64,000 nt of DNA from UASB124 sp964446935 (GTDB lineage Bacteria > Babelota > Babeliae > Babelales > RVW-14). Shown here in pieces: positions 27,081-36,932 of this stretch. How positions within the stretch are numbered: the first letter of the stretch is position 1; each line of letters opens with the position of its first letter. The stretch is taken from assembly GCA_964446935.1 (NCBI GenBank), contig CAYUQI010000004.1:1-64000 (forward strand), in the 5' to 3' direction. The notes under the pieces are model-generated. The model worked only from the letters and a program-made list of their open reading frames with translations. It was not told the DNA's origin and searched no databases. The position numbers were made by a program, and so were the translations under genes.

Positions 27081-27632
27081 ATGGCAAGCTATAATCGCGT
27101 TATTATGATGGGAAACTTAACCCGTGACCCTGAAATCAAACAAATACCATCCGGACAATCGGTGTGTCGTTTTGGTTTGGCATCCAATCGTCAATTCAAG
27201 AATAAACAATCAGGTAGTATGGTGCAGGAAGTTTGTTTTATTGACGTCGATGTGTGGGGCGCTCAGGCTGATAGCTGTAAGCAATATTTAGCTAAAGGCC
27301 GCGCAGTGTTAGTTGAAGGTCGCTTGAAAATGGATTCATGGCAAGAGGCTGACGGCAACAAACGTACCAAGTATTTGATTGTAGCTGACCGTGTTACTTT
27401 CTTGGCTTCGGCACAGCAAGCAGATGATACTGCCGGCTCTCAGGATGTTTCAGATGAATCAGCTGCATCAGGCGGTGGCCAATCAGCAGACTTTGCGCCT
27501 GCAATGTCCGAATCATCAAAATCATCACGCGTTAAAAAGACTCACAAGGTATCATCAAGTGTTGAGGCTGCTCCTGGTGGAGAGGTGAATCTCAAAGACC
27601 AAGCGCCTTTCGAGGATGATTTGCCATTTTAA
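27081..27632 (+). CDS. ssb: Single-stranded DNA-binding protein
   Basis: 183 residues. The OB-fold covers about 1-112 (MASYNRVIMMGNLTRDPEI, FIDVDVWGAQAD, KGRAVLVEGRLKMDSW). A flexible S/A/Q-rich linker follows. The acidic tip FEDDLPF matches the conserved DDxPF tail that recruits repair and replication partners. GAGG precedes the ATG. It binds ssDNA during replication, recombination and possibly transformation with DprA. Confidence 0.96.
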   Translation: MASYNRVIMMGNLTRDPEIKQIPSGQSVCRFGLASNRQFKNKQSGSMVQEVCFIDVDVWGAQADSCKQYLAKGRAVLVEGRLKMDSWQEADGNKRTKYLIVADRVTFLASAQQADDTAGSQDVSDESAASGGGQSADFAPAMSESSKSSRVKKTHKVSSSVEAAPGGEVNLKDQAPFEDDLPF

Positions 27633-27654
27633 ATAATTTTTAAAAGGAGATAGG

Positions 27655-28233
27655 ATGAGTATTCGTAAGGCCCTCTACGGGGTCAATAAACTATTTCTCA
27701 ATCGATGGTCCCCTCGTGCATTATCCGGTGAAAAATTAAGTACCAATGAACTGATGACTCTTTTCGAGGCTGCACGCTGGGCGCCATCGTCGTATAACAA
27801 TCAACCATGGCGATTTATTTATGCAATCAATGGGTCTGTCCATTGGCAAGCGATGTTTGATCTTATGGTGCCGTTTAATCAATCATGGACAAAAAATGCT
27901 GCTGCATTGGTACTCATTATTTCACGCAAGAATTTTGAATACAACGACAAGCCGGCACGAACACATTCATTCGATACCGGTGCGGCCTGGATGAGTTTGG
28001 CATTGCAAGGGTCAATGATGGGGTTGGTGGTGCATGGCATGGAGGGTTTTGATTATGACAAAGCACGAACGACCTATAACATCCCACAAGATTATGATAT
28101 TGAAGCAATGTGTGCGATTGGAAAGTTAGGCCGTAAGCAAGATTTGCCATTAGATTTGCAACAAAAAGAAGAGCTAACGGATCGTAAGCCAATAGCAGAT
28201 TTTGTTTTTGAAGGGATATTTAAGGGGTTGTAA
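27655..28233 (+). CDS. Nitroreductase-family FMN oxidoreductase
   Basis: 192 residues. The N-terminal WSPRALSG and AARWAPSSYNNQPWRFIYA are hallmarks of FMN-binding nitroreductases. The central DTGAAWMSLALQGSMMGLVVHGM and C-terminal MCAIGKLG motifs fit too. AAAGGAG sits before the ATG, 22 bp after ssb. The substrate is unknown. The last 14 bp overlap the convergent membrane-protein gene. Confidence 0.9.
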   Translation: MSIRKALYGVNKLFLNRWSPRALSGEKLSTNELMTLFEAARWAPSSYNNQPWRFIYAINGSVHWQAMFDLMVPFNQSWTKNAAALVLIISRKNFEYNDKPARTHSFDTGAAWMSLALQGSMMGLVVHGMEGFDYDKARTTYNIPQDYDIEAMCAIGKLGRKQDLPLDLQQKEELTDRKPIADFVFEGIFKGL

Positions 28234-28897
28234 GAGGCTTTTTTACCCGCAGGTTTTTTACGGCGTCAACTGAATATTGGATTAGATAAAAGCTCAGTGC
28301 GCTGATTCCCGCAAATGTTAATCGTTCAACAGCAACAAGTGGGATAAGTGAAAGCCATTGGTTGGCTGTCATAGGAACAATAAAGAGCCATATGGTTCCC
28401 CCGATCGCATGAGCAACGAAACTTGCCTGCAGTGCTGTCATAAAGATTCCAGTTCCATAACCATAATGACGAGCAAGCCATACACATGGTGGGATAAGCC
28501 AATACAATGTGTAGGCAAATGCATAGTGTGCGACTGGATGGAGTGCAAAGATTACCATGCACGTAAGGGGTAGTATCACATGGAGTGCAATGCTTAGAAT
28601 ATGATTATTGTTATAACGTGAAGTTGCCCAGGATAAGGTAGCAAGCATAGTTGGTACTCCGGCAGTGATGGGAATTTGATGTAATAATGCTGCAATGCCA
28701 ACCAGGCCGGTTAATAACATACCCGTGGATGACGCTGAAAATAAACCTCCCAGCAGAGGGGTAATCGTAGCAACGCCGCCAATAAACATAGTGGATGAAC
28801 CAAGTAAGGAAGAGAGCTTTACGTATTTGCTCAATAACAACAATGTCAACCATGCCACAATGGCAACCGAGGTTCTGACGGCTTTTATTTTATTCAT
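28220..28897 (-). CDS. Polytopic membrane protein of unknown function
   Basis: 225 residues with about six or seven hydrophobic helices and short loops. A GGGGAGC ribosome binding site precedes the ATG. Features include an S/G/T-rich second helix pair (TPLLGGLFSASSTGMLLTGLVG) and His residues inside helices (HVILPL, HPVAHYAFAY, SFVAHAIGG). It might be a small-molecule transporter component, but I cannot place it in a family. It is divergent from thyX. Confidence 0.65.
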   Translation of the reverse strand: MNKIKAVRTSVAIVAWLTLLLLSKYVKLSSLLGSSTMFIGGVATITPLLGGLFSASSTGMLLTGLVGIAALLHQIPITAGVPTMLATLSWATSRYNNNHILSIALHVILPLTCMVIFALHPVAHYAFAYTLYWLIPPCVWLARHYGYGTGIFMTALQASFVAHAIGGTIWLFIVPMTANQWLSLIPLVAVERLTFAGISALSFYLIQYSVDAVKNLRVKKPLTTP

Positions 28898-28997
28898 TTG
28901 AGAAGCTCCCCGCTTTAAGGTATTATCGCCTACATGTATGGAATTTTAAAATGTATTGAAATAAAAAACAAGCATACGTATAAAGGGGAGCTTTTCT

Positions 28998-29756
28998 ATG
29001 GAAACAATGGTACATTTTTCAGCGCAAAAAAATGTTGCTCAACCGGCATTAACCAAACGTTATATTCATGACGGAGTTGGCTTTATCGAATTATTAGAAT
29101 GTTTTGGTAGCGATTTAACGGTGGCTAATGCTGCTCGTGTTTCTATGAATAAAGAATCTTCTTTCGAACAAGCTGCTGATGGTTCCATGCATCTTGCCGC
29201 TCGTGATAAAGATCTCATTTTTTATCTTGCACAACACAAACACATTACTCCCTTTTTTCATCCGCAGGTAAGATTCAGAATTAAAATGCCGATCTGTGTG
29301 GTGCGTGAATGGTATCGTCATACGGTAGGCTTTGCTCGTAATGAAGTTTCCCGTCGCTATATCTCAACACCCCCAGAATGCTTTGTCCCGGCTGTCCTTC
29401 GTCAACGTGACAAGAGTATCAAACAGGGGTCAAAGGATGAAGCGATTGCTAACAATACAGTCGCGGTTGATGGAATGAGGGCTTATGTACAGCAAGCATG
29501 TGACTATTACAATCAGTTGCTTGAGCAAGGGATCTGTCCAGAGCAGGCACGCATGATTTTACCACAATCGATGTATACCGAATTTATTGAAACCGCAAGT
29601 TTGGCGGGGTATGGACGTTTGGCTGTGTTGCGCTGTGATGCTGCTGCGCAGCGTGAAATTCAGGAATATGCGAATCTCATATCATCAATCATGCAAGAAT
29701 TGTTTCCTGTTGCGTGGCGGGCTTTGATGGAAGCAGGTAAAGGGATGTTATTGTAG
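28998..29756 (+). CDS. thyX: Flavin-dependent thymidylate synthase
   Basis: 252 residues. It makes dTMP from dUMP using FAD and methylene-THF. Evidence: ITPFFHPQVRFRIKMPICVVREW, the substrate-binding stretch with NEVSRRYIS, and the C-terminal ARMILPQSMYTEFIETASL. The classical signature RHRx7S is altered: the sequence is RHTVGFARNEVS, with Thr for the second Arg and one extra residue before the Ser. GGGGAGC precedes the start. No thyA is seen in the window. Confidence 0.93.
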   Translation: METMVHFSAQKNVAQPALTKRYIHDGVGFIELLECFGSDLTVANAARVSMNKESSFEQAADGSMHLAARDKDLIFYLAQHKHITPFFHPQVRFRIKMPICVVREWYRHTVGFARNEVSRRYISTPPECFVPAVLRQRDKSIKQGSKDEAIANNTVAVDGMRAYVQQACDYYNQLLEQGICPEQARMILPQSMYTEFIETASLAGYGRLAVLRCDAAAQREIQEYANLISSIMQELFPVAWRALMEAGKGMLL

Positions 29757-29901
29757 ACGTTAATTTCAAATTAAACTGCATTTTTGATATTGAAAATATA
29801 ATAAAATTGAGTCTAGCCTTCTTCGTTAAGTTTCTTTAATATGGACTTCCACATGATGCAACATGCTTGCTTATGGCATATTTTTTAGAAAGGTTACTCA
29901 A

Positions 29902-31539
29902 ATGACAATATTCGAAAATGTATTAATGCGATTATGCCTGTGCTTATTAATTTCTTCATATGTGCATTGCCAAACAAAAAAGATCCCACCACCGTCAAGT
30001 TCTTCTAGCTCTTCCAGTAACATATCATTAGAAGAATTAAATCAAGCAGTTCTTGATATTTTCAAAAACCCAAAACTTCTTACTATAATTGACGAATTCG
30101 AAGATGAATTAAAAGATAAATCTACAGACCATGGATTGTCCATGAGGTATCAGGCGCTTAATTATTTGAAGAAGGTTTTCCCACATCCTGTTGAAAGAAG
30201 TCGTATTGTTAACCTTCTTATGTGTAACATGTCTATAGCAACAAGAGCCTTAGAACCATTACATTGGGGAAGTTTTGCGGATACGTGGGGCAGAGTAGCA
30301 CTAACGCCTGACGGGTCGAGACTTGTTGCTTACTCATTTTGTGTTGGGGTTAATGATAATGTTATTATTCGTGTTGGCGGCTGTGATTTTCATAGATTTC
30401 CAGGATTTATAAATAAGGGAGATGCTCCAATAATAACCCCAGATGGTTCAAAGATAGTTGTTTTGTCTGAGGATCGTTGTAAGGTCTGTATTTATGACAT
30501 TATGTCCTATGAATTCCTTCGCGACTTTGGAGGAGGCGATGGCTTTATTTATATGCTAGATATAACTAAAGATGGCTCTAAAGTCATAACTGGATCAAAC
30601 AAAGACTGTGCTTTTAGAGTTTGGGATATTGATTCAGGAGAATGCCTTCTTGGTGGCGATTCAAAAAGCGAAACCGCGCGTATACACTTCTTAAAAATGA
30701 CACCAGATGGCTCTAAAGCTATAACTTATTCAAAAGATGGTATCTGTATATATGACATTAATGAAAATAAATGCATTCGAGTTCTTGAAGGGTCCCAAAA
30801 TTTTACCAGTAAAATCCTAAAAGTAACTCAAGATAGCGCTAAGGTTATAGCTGAATCAATTAATGGGGGCAAGGTTCGTGTCTGGGATATTAATTCAGAA
30901 GGCTTTACCGATTTGATTGATGGCTTTCATTTAGTAGGGTTGACTTCAGAAGATACTGTTGTTGTTTCGAGTGATAAATGTTCTTATTTTTTTGATGTTT
31001 ACAAGAAAAAAGTATTATTTAAAACTCACTATCACATACCATGGATTGGTTCAGTAGCCCAAAAGGGGTCAAAGTTTATTGTTGGTGATGCCAGTACTGA
31101 TAAATGCGAGCTGGATATTGTTGATATTGATTCAGAAAAATATTCTCATGTATGCACTCATCTTCCTGGTCATAGTTTAATAAATATAGCAATAACACAT
31201 GATGGTTCTAAATTCATAACTGCTGTCCCAACCGCTGATGCTTGTATTTGGGATGCTAATTTAGGGGAGTTGCTTTATGTCTTTCCCGATTTGGCAGCAG
31301 ACAGTGTAAGAATTATGACTCATGATGGTTCAAAAATTATCCTTGGATTGATCGATAATGATTTTATTTTTGACATTTCTTTGTTTGATTTGAGTTTTAA
31401 GCAGCTTGCCTTAGTAATTACATTACAAAACAAGCTTGACTGGAATAAGAAGATTTCACTTGATAATGACTTGATGAAAGTATATTTTTCCTTGTCTGAG
31501 GCTGCACGACGTAAGTTTAAAGATGCCTTAGAAAGTTAA
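29902..31539 (+). CDS. Exported WD40-repeat beta-propeller protein
   Basis: 545 residues from the ATG at 29902 (GAAAGG upstream). The signal peptide ends near SSYVHCQ, followed by a PPPSSSSSSSS linker and a helical segment (about 40-120). At least six WD40-like repeats follow with the pattern TPDGSK-(I/V)-I-S/T and a closing VWDI/IYDI: LTPDGSRLVAYS, ITPDGSKIVVLS, ITKDGSKVITGS with FRVWDIDSG, MTPDGSKAITYS, and ITHDGSKFITAV with CIWDANLG. A helical C-terminal cap ends in AARRKFKDALES. Exported WD40 proteins are typical of eukaryote-associated bacteria; a binding role at the surface or toward the host is inference. Confidence 0.88.
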   Translation: MTIFENVLMRLCLCLLISSYVHCQTKKIPPPSSSSSSSSNISLEELNQAVLDIFKNPKLLTIIDEFEDELKDKSTDHGLSMRYQALNYLKKVFPHPVERSRIVNLLMCNMSIATRALEPLHWGSFADTWGRVALTPDGSRLVAYSFCVGVNDNVIIRVGGCDFHRFPGFINKGDAPIITPDGSKIVVLSEDRCKVCIYDIMSYEFLRDFGGGDGFIYMLDITKDGSKVITGSNKDCAFRVWDIDSGECLLGGDSKSETARIHFLKMTPDGSKAITYSKDGICIYDINENKCIRVLEGSQNFTSKILKVTQDSAKVIAESINGGKVRVWDINSEGFTDLIDGFHLVGLTSEDTVVVSSDKCSYFFDVYKKKVLFKTHYHIPWIGSVAQKGSKFIVGDASTDKCELDIVDIDSEKYSHVCTHLPGHSLINIAITHDGSKFITAVPTADACIWDANLGELLYVFPDLAADSVRIMTHDGSKIILGLIDNDFIFDISLFDLSFKQLALVITLQNKLDWNKKISLDNDLMKVYFSLSEAARRKFKDALES

Positions 31540-31574
31540 GCGGTTGCGTTGAACTAAGTTTTTTAGTACAGAAC

Positions 31575-32924
31575 CTAGGCCAACTCATCTGGATAGCCGC
31601 ATGCGTAAATGAGGTCTTGTAAGCTATTTTCTGTGTTAGCATTGACGGTTAACCAATCGAGCTGCGCTTGTTGCCAAGCTGTCTTTGCAGTTTCAAAATC
31701 TGGTTCAGCAATTTGTCCAATCTTAAATTGTAGTTTACTGAGTTTAAAATCATTGCGCGTGCGCAAATACTTTATTTTTTGTGCTTTGCGATTGGTTAAT
31801 GCCTGTGATGCTATATGATATTTTTCCTGAACTTCTTGTTTGATATCCAAAATTGCTTGATCTTTGAGGAGGGTTTCTTTGATTTTTGATGCATAGGCCT
31901 GTTGCTCTTGATATTGACTGACGAGCCCATCAAAGAATGGCCATGCTATTGAGACAGAGGCACTGTAATAACCATATGAGGGGGTGAGGTTAGTTGCATC
32001 ATAGTGGTATGCTAGGTGACCAGATTGAAAATTAGCTGATACCGTTGGAAGCCTAGCCCCCTGCGCCAGCGTTATATTATCTTTTTCGATGCCAATCTTT
32101 TGAGTGCTTTGCTTGATTTCTGGTCTGTTTTTGAGCGCATAATTATAATATGCCTCTAAAGCGTCAATGTGTGGATTCTTGGTGTAACGCCATTCTAGCT
32201 GTGTTGGATGTTCACCATGTTTTTGTGGTAAAAGTGGTTGCCCAAGTAAAAATTCAAGGCGGCGATATGCTATTTGAACACTGTCGCTGTATTGGCTAAT
32301 GGTTGATTCATTTGCGGCAAAATCTTCGACATTTTTAAGCCAAACATTTTTATCAAGTAAATCTAATTTGTTCTGATGTTGAGCAAGTTTAAAGGTTTCT
32401 GTTGATGATTTTTTTAATGCGCGAATGGTTTGTTGTTGTTTTTGTAAAAGCCATGCTTGCAAGAAGGCCTTGGTGGTTTCAAGCTTGATTTTATTGGCAA
32501 GAACATCTTCATCAAGTTTGCTGATCTCTGAAACTTTTTTTGCTTTCTTGTATTGTTGAAGTGGGCCAGCAAAGGAATAAATCAATTGATCTGCGTTGAG
32601 ATACGTTGTGTTGTTGATATCTTTTTCGCCGGTTTGTTGATTAAAAGTGCTTTGTAGAGAAAACTTTGGATAATATCCTGCAATGGCAGCTTTTGCGACC
32701 GCTTTGTTTGCTTGCGTTGCATAGCTATATGCTTCAAGGTCAGGACGATGTTTAAGTGCTGTGCTTACCGCAGCATCTAGATTCAATGAGAATGGTTTGT
32801 TGCCAACAATCCCAACCTCTGGTGCCGGGAATCGCAACATGGGTGGTTGTACTTTTTTTGCGGCAAGGTCTAGTGTTATTGATCCTAGTGAACAATACAG
32901 GATAATTCGTAGTATCTTCTTCAT
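31575..32924 (-). CDS. tolC: TolC-family outer-membrane efflux channel protein
   Basis: 449 residues with signal peptide and two OEP domains. The first starts FSLNLDAAVSTALKHRPDLEA and the second contains IDALEAYYNYALKNRPEIKQ, the repeated helix-start motif of TolC proteins. Long coiled-coil helices and short beta segments (YYSASVSIAWPFFDG) follow. It forms a trimeric outer-membrane tunnel for type I secretion or RND/MFS efflux. AAGAGG precedes the ATG. No partner pump or membrane-fusion protein is adjacent, though it could serve exported proteins in this region. Confidence 0.92.
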   Translation of the reverse strand: MKKILRIILYCSLGSITLDLAAKKVQPPMLRFPAPEVGIVGNKPFSLNLDAAVSTALKHRPDLEAYSYATQANKAVAKAAIAGYYPKFSLQSTFNQQTGEKDINNTTYLNADQLIYSFAGPLQQYKKAKKVSEISKLDEDVLANKIKLETTKAFLQAWLLQKQQQTIRALKKSSTETFKLAQHQNKLDLLDKNVWLKNVEDFAANESTISQYSDSVQIAYRRLEFLLGQPLLPQKHGEHPTQLEWRYTKNPHIDALEAYYNYALKNRPEIKQSTQKIGIEKDNITLAQGARLPTVSANFQSGHLAYHYDATNLTPSYGYYSASVSIAWPFFDGLVSQYQEQQAYASKIKETLLKDQAILDIKQEVQEKYHIASQALTNRKAQKIKYLRTRNDFKLSKLQFKIGQIAEPDFETAKTAWQQAQLDWLTVNANTENSLQDLIYACGYPDELA

Positions 32925-32950
32925 AAATAGCCTCTTTAAATAAGAGCCCC

Positions 32951-34018
32951 TTATAATCCCAAAATGTTGTGAATCTTTGTAAATACCATATCAGTTTTAA
33001 GCGTTAACATGCAATTTTGTTCTAAATTTGTTTGATTTGGGCCGTCATGTGTTTTTTTATAACGATGGGAACAGGGAACCTGGATAGCATTAGTTATGTT
33101 GCTTTGTTTCCAAAATGGCCCATGTTTAGCGATCAATGTTGGTCCGAATATGTTAAGCGTATCGATTTTTAAAAAATCTGCTAGATGCATAATGCCCGTA
33201 TCAGGGCCAATGACCAAGGAAGCCTTTTTTATTAATGCGGCGGTTGTTATGAGATCCCACGCTGGTATTGCATACAGTGAATGATGAGCTTGGTGAGCAG
33301 CTTGAGCAAGTTCAGCGGCGGCAGATCCGAAATCTTTGCCAATTAATACAACTTGATAATCGGTTTTGGTGCGTGCTAGGAGTGCAACCAATTCAATCCA
33401 TCGTTGTAAGGGCCAGTGTTTTGATTGCCAGGTGGTGTTAGGGCATATGGCGATAAAACGATTGATGTGATTATTCTGTAACCAAGTTTGAACAGCGAGT
33501 TCACTGTTTGATGGGATAGTGATAAACATTGTTTGTTGAAGTTGATTGGTTGTTGGGCATGTAGTAATGGGAAGGAGGTCAGATATAACCTGTGATACCA
33601 ATGATAAATTCTTCTGAATAATATGAGTATATGTTGGATTGACATGATAATGGGTGAACCATGTACTCAGGCTGCTGCGGGCGTTTTTTTTATCAAAACC
33701 ATACTTTTTGCCGCGAAGAGGAGCGATGATCAATGATGTTTTAAGGAGCCCCTGAAAATCAATGATAGCATCCCATTGATGCGAACGAACTTGCTTAATA
33801 ATTGAGAATGTTTTTGACCAGTTTCGTGGGGATAAGTAGTTGTCGGGGAGTATCCATACATGATCCAAGAACGGTTGTCCCACAAGTAACGCCGCTGCTT
33901 TTTCTTGAACAATCCAGCTAATGCGAGCGTTGGGATTATATGTTTTGATAAAAGAAATCATTGGGATGGTATGAATAACATCACCAATGGCTGAAACACG
34001 GATAAAGAGTATATTCAT
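32951..34018 (-). CDS. Heptosyltransferase family protein (GT9, WaaC/WaaF-like)
   Basis: 355 residues from ATG 34018; a further upstream in-frame TTG is possible. The N-terminus MNILFIRVSAIGDVIHTIP is the classical heptosyltransferase start with the catalytic-site Asp in GDVIHT. The C-terminal domain has ICPNTTWQSKHWP and the ADP-heptose-binding GPDTGIMHLA. It probably adds heptose to the LPS inner core. HldE at 61261 makes the ADP-heptose donor. WaaC versus WaaF cannot be settled here. Confidence 0.9.
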   Translation of the reverse strand: MNILFIRVSAIGDVIHTIPMISFIKTYNPNARISWIVQEKAAALLVGQPFLDHVWILPDNYLSPRNWSKTFSIIKQVRSHQWDAIIDFQGLLKTSLIIAPLRGKKYGFDKKNARSSLSTWFTHYHVNPTYTHIIQKNLSLVSQVISDLLPITTCPTTNQLQQTMFITIPSNSELAVQTWLQNNHINRFIAICPNTTWQSKHWPLQRWIELVALLARTKTDYQVVLIGKDFGSAAAELAQAAHQAHHSLYAIPAWDLITTAALIKKASLVIGPDTGIMHLADFLKIDTLNIFGPTLIAKHGPFWKQSNITNAIQVPCSHRYKKTHDGPNQTNLEQNCMLTLKTDMVFTKIHNILGL

Positions 34019-34131
34019 AAGGTAAGGTATACCTAAAAAAATCAAAAAACATTACACTTTACAAAGCTTATATGCAGGGGTTATTTTTGTAACATAGAAA
34101 TTATTTTTTGTCACAAAATTGGGATGAGAGT

Positions 34132-36903
34132 ATGAAAATTTTATCACGAAAGAAGAAGTTTGTCTTGGGAATGACGTTTTTAGTGGTTGTTTCCTTAGCT
34201 TTGTATTGGGTGATTATGTATAAACGGAGTAAACACGTTGTGCGTTTGAGTGACTATTTTACCATACCAGCAGGTCGAATTCATAAACATGTTCTTTCTA
34301 ATGGGATGCATGTTTTAATTTTCAAAAATACATCATTACCTAAGGTTTTAGTGCAGATAGCCTATGATGTTGGCTCATATGTTGAAGATTCGGGGGAACG
34401 GGGGTTGGCTCATTTAGTTGAGCATATGATTTTTAAGGGTACCGAAAAAATGTCTGAAACAGACATCGATTCAATAGCTCGCAAATATGGGGCAAGCTTT
34501 AATGCATTTACTAGTTATGACGTGACCAGTTATTATTTTGAAGCGAATCGCAACAATTGGAAACCTTTTTTGCCGATCCTTGCCGATTGTATGCAAAATT
34601 GTCGGTTTGATGAACAGCACTTAGCATCAGAACTTAAGGCGGTTGTTCAAGAGCTTAAAATGCAACGGGATAACTATTGGAAAACAATGGTTGTCAAAGC
34701 GTGCGAATTGGTGTTTCCGTCGAATCATCCCTATCACACTCCCATTATAGGTTTCAAAGAAGATCTTGTGAGTTTGCGTGCGGATAATCTTAAGAAATTT
34801 TATAAAAAATATTATCGTCCCGATCGAGCAACCTTATTTATTGTTGGTGATGTTGATGAACAAGAAGCGTTGCAGATGGCCAAGGACCATTTTGAACCAC
34901 TTGTTGCCGAAAAAGGATCTGTTGTTAAACCATTTCCAACCGTTATCCCAGAATTGGTTACACATCACACGCGCTATTTTGAGGATGTCAAAAAGGAGCA
35001 GCTTGGGTTCTATTGGATTATCCCTGGTATCAAATCTGAAATTGAGCATATCTCATCAGCGCTTGAATCATTATTGGGAACAGGACAGTCCAGTCGTCTT
35101 CATCATGGGATGATTGATGACAAAAAGATTGCTACATCAGTGACCGTGAAGGCTGCCAAGTTTATGGAGGCCGGCGTTTTTATGATTCTTGTTGAACCAA
35201 TGCCTGGAGCAACAGAAGCCTGCGAGCAATTTGTTCGTAGCGAATTTGAATCTATAATCAAAGATGGTGTTGGTGAACAGGAAATTGAACGAGTAGCCAA
35301 ACATAAGAGCAAAAAGTTTTTCAAAAAAATGCAAGATCATGTTGATTTTGTATACAACTGGATTAAATCTTATTTTTCAACACAGGATGAATTTGATATT
35401 TTTAAGCGTGTTTATAAGTACTATCAAATTACGAGTCCTCAGATACAGGAATTTGTTAAAAAATATCTGGATCCATTTTTAATGAATCGTATAGAGGTTT
35501 TGCCATTACCAGATCAAAAACACGATTTAAAGACTACCATTAAGCGGTTGTCGGATGATATTGAGAAGAAAATTTTGGCAAGTCACCAACGAACAACGCC
35601 GGTTGAGGAGCCAAAATTGTTGTATTCAATGCAATCACCAGAAGCATTAACATTTACCTTTCCAAAGCCTGAGCGTACGCTTGAGTTGCCCAATGGACTG
35701 CGTGTCTTGCTTGCGCCTCGACGCTATGTTCCTTTGGTGGCATTAACGTGTCAATTTAAAGATGCTGAATTTTTGGATAGTGCCAAAGAGGGAATAGGTG
35801 TTGGCTTTATGATGCATATGCTTATGGAGGGAAGCCACAAATATTCCAAGACAGATAATGTTGATTTCTTTGAGCAACTTGGAGCAACATATTCATTTAC
35901 TGATGAGGGTGCGCGTTTTAATTGCTTGCGTCATGATTTTGAAAAACTTATTGAGCGTTTTTATCATATTCTTACGCAACCAACATTTCCGTCTGAAGGT
36001 ATTGAAAAAGTACAACATATTTTTATTGATAATTATCAGCGAGCAAAGGATTCGCCAAAGCTTACGGCTGTTCGTATTTTAAAGAATATGATTTACAAAG
36101 GGCATCCTTTTGCATGGACCTATGATGAAGCATGCTCCATTGTTAAACATCTTAATACACGATCGTTACAGGAATTGCATGCGCAGTATGTGTGCCCTGC
36201 CAATATGAGCATTGCTATTGTTGGTGACTTTGATCTTGATTCAATGGTTAGTTTGATAACCAAAGTATTTGGTTCATGGCCAACAGGTATTCGTAAAGAG
36301 TTTCCTAAGAATGGCGGTAATTTTGAAAAACGTGCCTTTGTTGATCACGCAATGCTAAGAGATCAAGTGATCTTCTTGCTTGGGCAACCGTCACCGCTTA
36401 CTATTTATGACGCTGATCTTATTCCTCTCAAGTTACTTAATATTGTTTGTTTCCGTTCGTTGGGTTCTCGAATCTTTAAATTGCGTGAGCAAACCGGTTT
36501 GTTTTATTCAGCATTTGGTGGATACGCAGTTAATGCTGTCAAGGAGCACGGATTTGATTATGTTGGGATGATTGTTAGCCCTGAGAATGTTGCAACGGCT
36601 GAGCAACAAACGCGTCATTTGCTTGAACTTGTTACACAAAAGGGTGTAACTGAAAGTGAAATTGATGCCGCTCGTCAAATGTATCTGAAGGATTTGATTG
36701 ATTTGGTAACGAGTGATAATGCCATTGCTTATTTGTTGTGCTCCTTAGATTCATTAGGCTTAGGTTTTGATTATTATGATAAGGTGCTTAACAGGGTACA
36801 GACCATGACGGTAGAGGAAGTGAATGCAATAGCGGCCAAGTATTGTAAGCCCGACGATATGGCTCGTGTGCGTGTTGGGCCAGCATTGAGGGCTGGGAAG
36901 TAA
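34132..36903 (+). CDS. Membrane-anchored M16 family zinc metallopeptidase
   Basis: 923 residues from ATG 34132 (GGATGAG upstream). A basic N-terminus and one transmembrane helix (about 12-32, FVLGMTFLVVVSLALYWVI) place it in the periplasm. The first M16 half has the inverted zinc motif HLVEH from residue 94 and a downstream Glu in the VVQELKMQRDN helix. The second half (from about 520, RTLELPNGLRVLLAPRR) lacks HxxEH, as usual for the regulatory half of pitrilysin/PqqL-like enzymes. It probably degrades peptides or processes exported proteins. Confidence 0.92.
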   Translation: MKILSRKKKFVLGMTFLVVVSLALYWVIMYKRSKHVVRLSDYFTIPAGRIHKHVLSNGMHVLIFKNTSLPKVLVQIAYDVGSYVEDSGERGLAHLVEHMIFKGTEKMSETDIDSIARKYGASFNAFTSYDVTSYYFEANRNNWKPFLPILADCMQNCRFDEQHLASELKAVVQELKMQRDNYWKTMVVKACELVFPSNHPYHTPIIGFKEDLVSLRADNLKKFYKKYYRPDRATLFIVGDVDEQEALQMAKDHFEPLVAEKGSVVKPFPTVIPELVTHHTRYFEDVKKEQLGFYWIIPGIKSEIEHISSALESLLGTGQSSRLHHGMIDDKKIATSVTVKAAKFMEAGVFMILVEPMPGATEACEQFVRSEFESIIKDGVGEQEIERVAKHKSKKFFKKMQDHVDFVYNWIKSYFSTQDEFDIFKRVYKYYQITSPQIQEFVKKYLDPFLMNRIEVLPLPDQKHDLKTTIKRLSDDIEKKILASHQRTTPVEEPKLLYSMQSPEALTFTFPKPERTLELPNGLRVLLAPRRYVPLVALTCQFKDAEFLDSAKEGIGVGFMMHMLMEGSHKYSKTDNVDFFEQLGATYSFTDEGARFNCLRHDFEKLIERFYHILTQPTFPSEGIEKVQHIFIDNYQRAKDSPKLTAVRILKNMIYKGHPFAWTYDEACSIVKHLNTRSLQELHAQYVCPANMSIAIVGDFDLDSMVSLITKVFGSWPTGIRKEFPKNGGNFEKRAFVDHAMLRDQVIFLLGQPSPLTIYDADLIPLKLLNIVCFRSLGSRIFKLREQTGLFYSAFGGYAVNAVKEHGFDYVGMIVSPENVATAEQQTRHLLELVTQKGVTESEIDAARQMYLKDLIDLVTSDNAIAYLLCSLDSLGLGFDYYDKVLNRVQTMTVEEVNAIAAKYCKPDDMARVRVGPALRAGK

Positions 36904-36932
36904 TACGAACGACAAATACAAAGGAGATTGTT

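Noticed and set aside
28220..28897. ECF or BioY-type vitamin transporter component
   Set aside because: Helix number is compatible but no family motif was seen, so it stays a membrane protein of unknown function.
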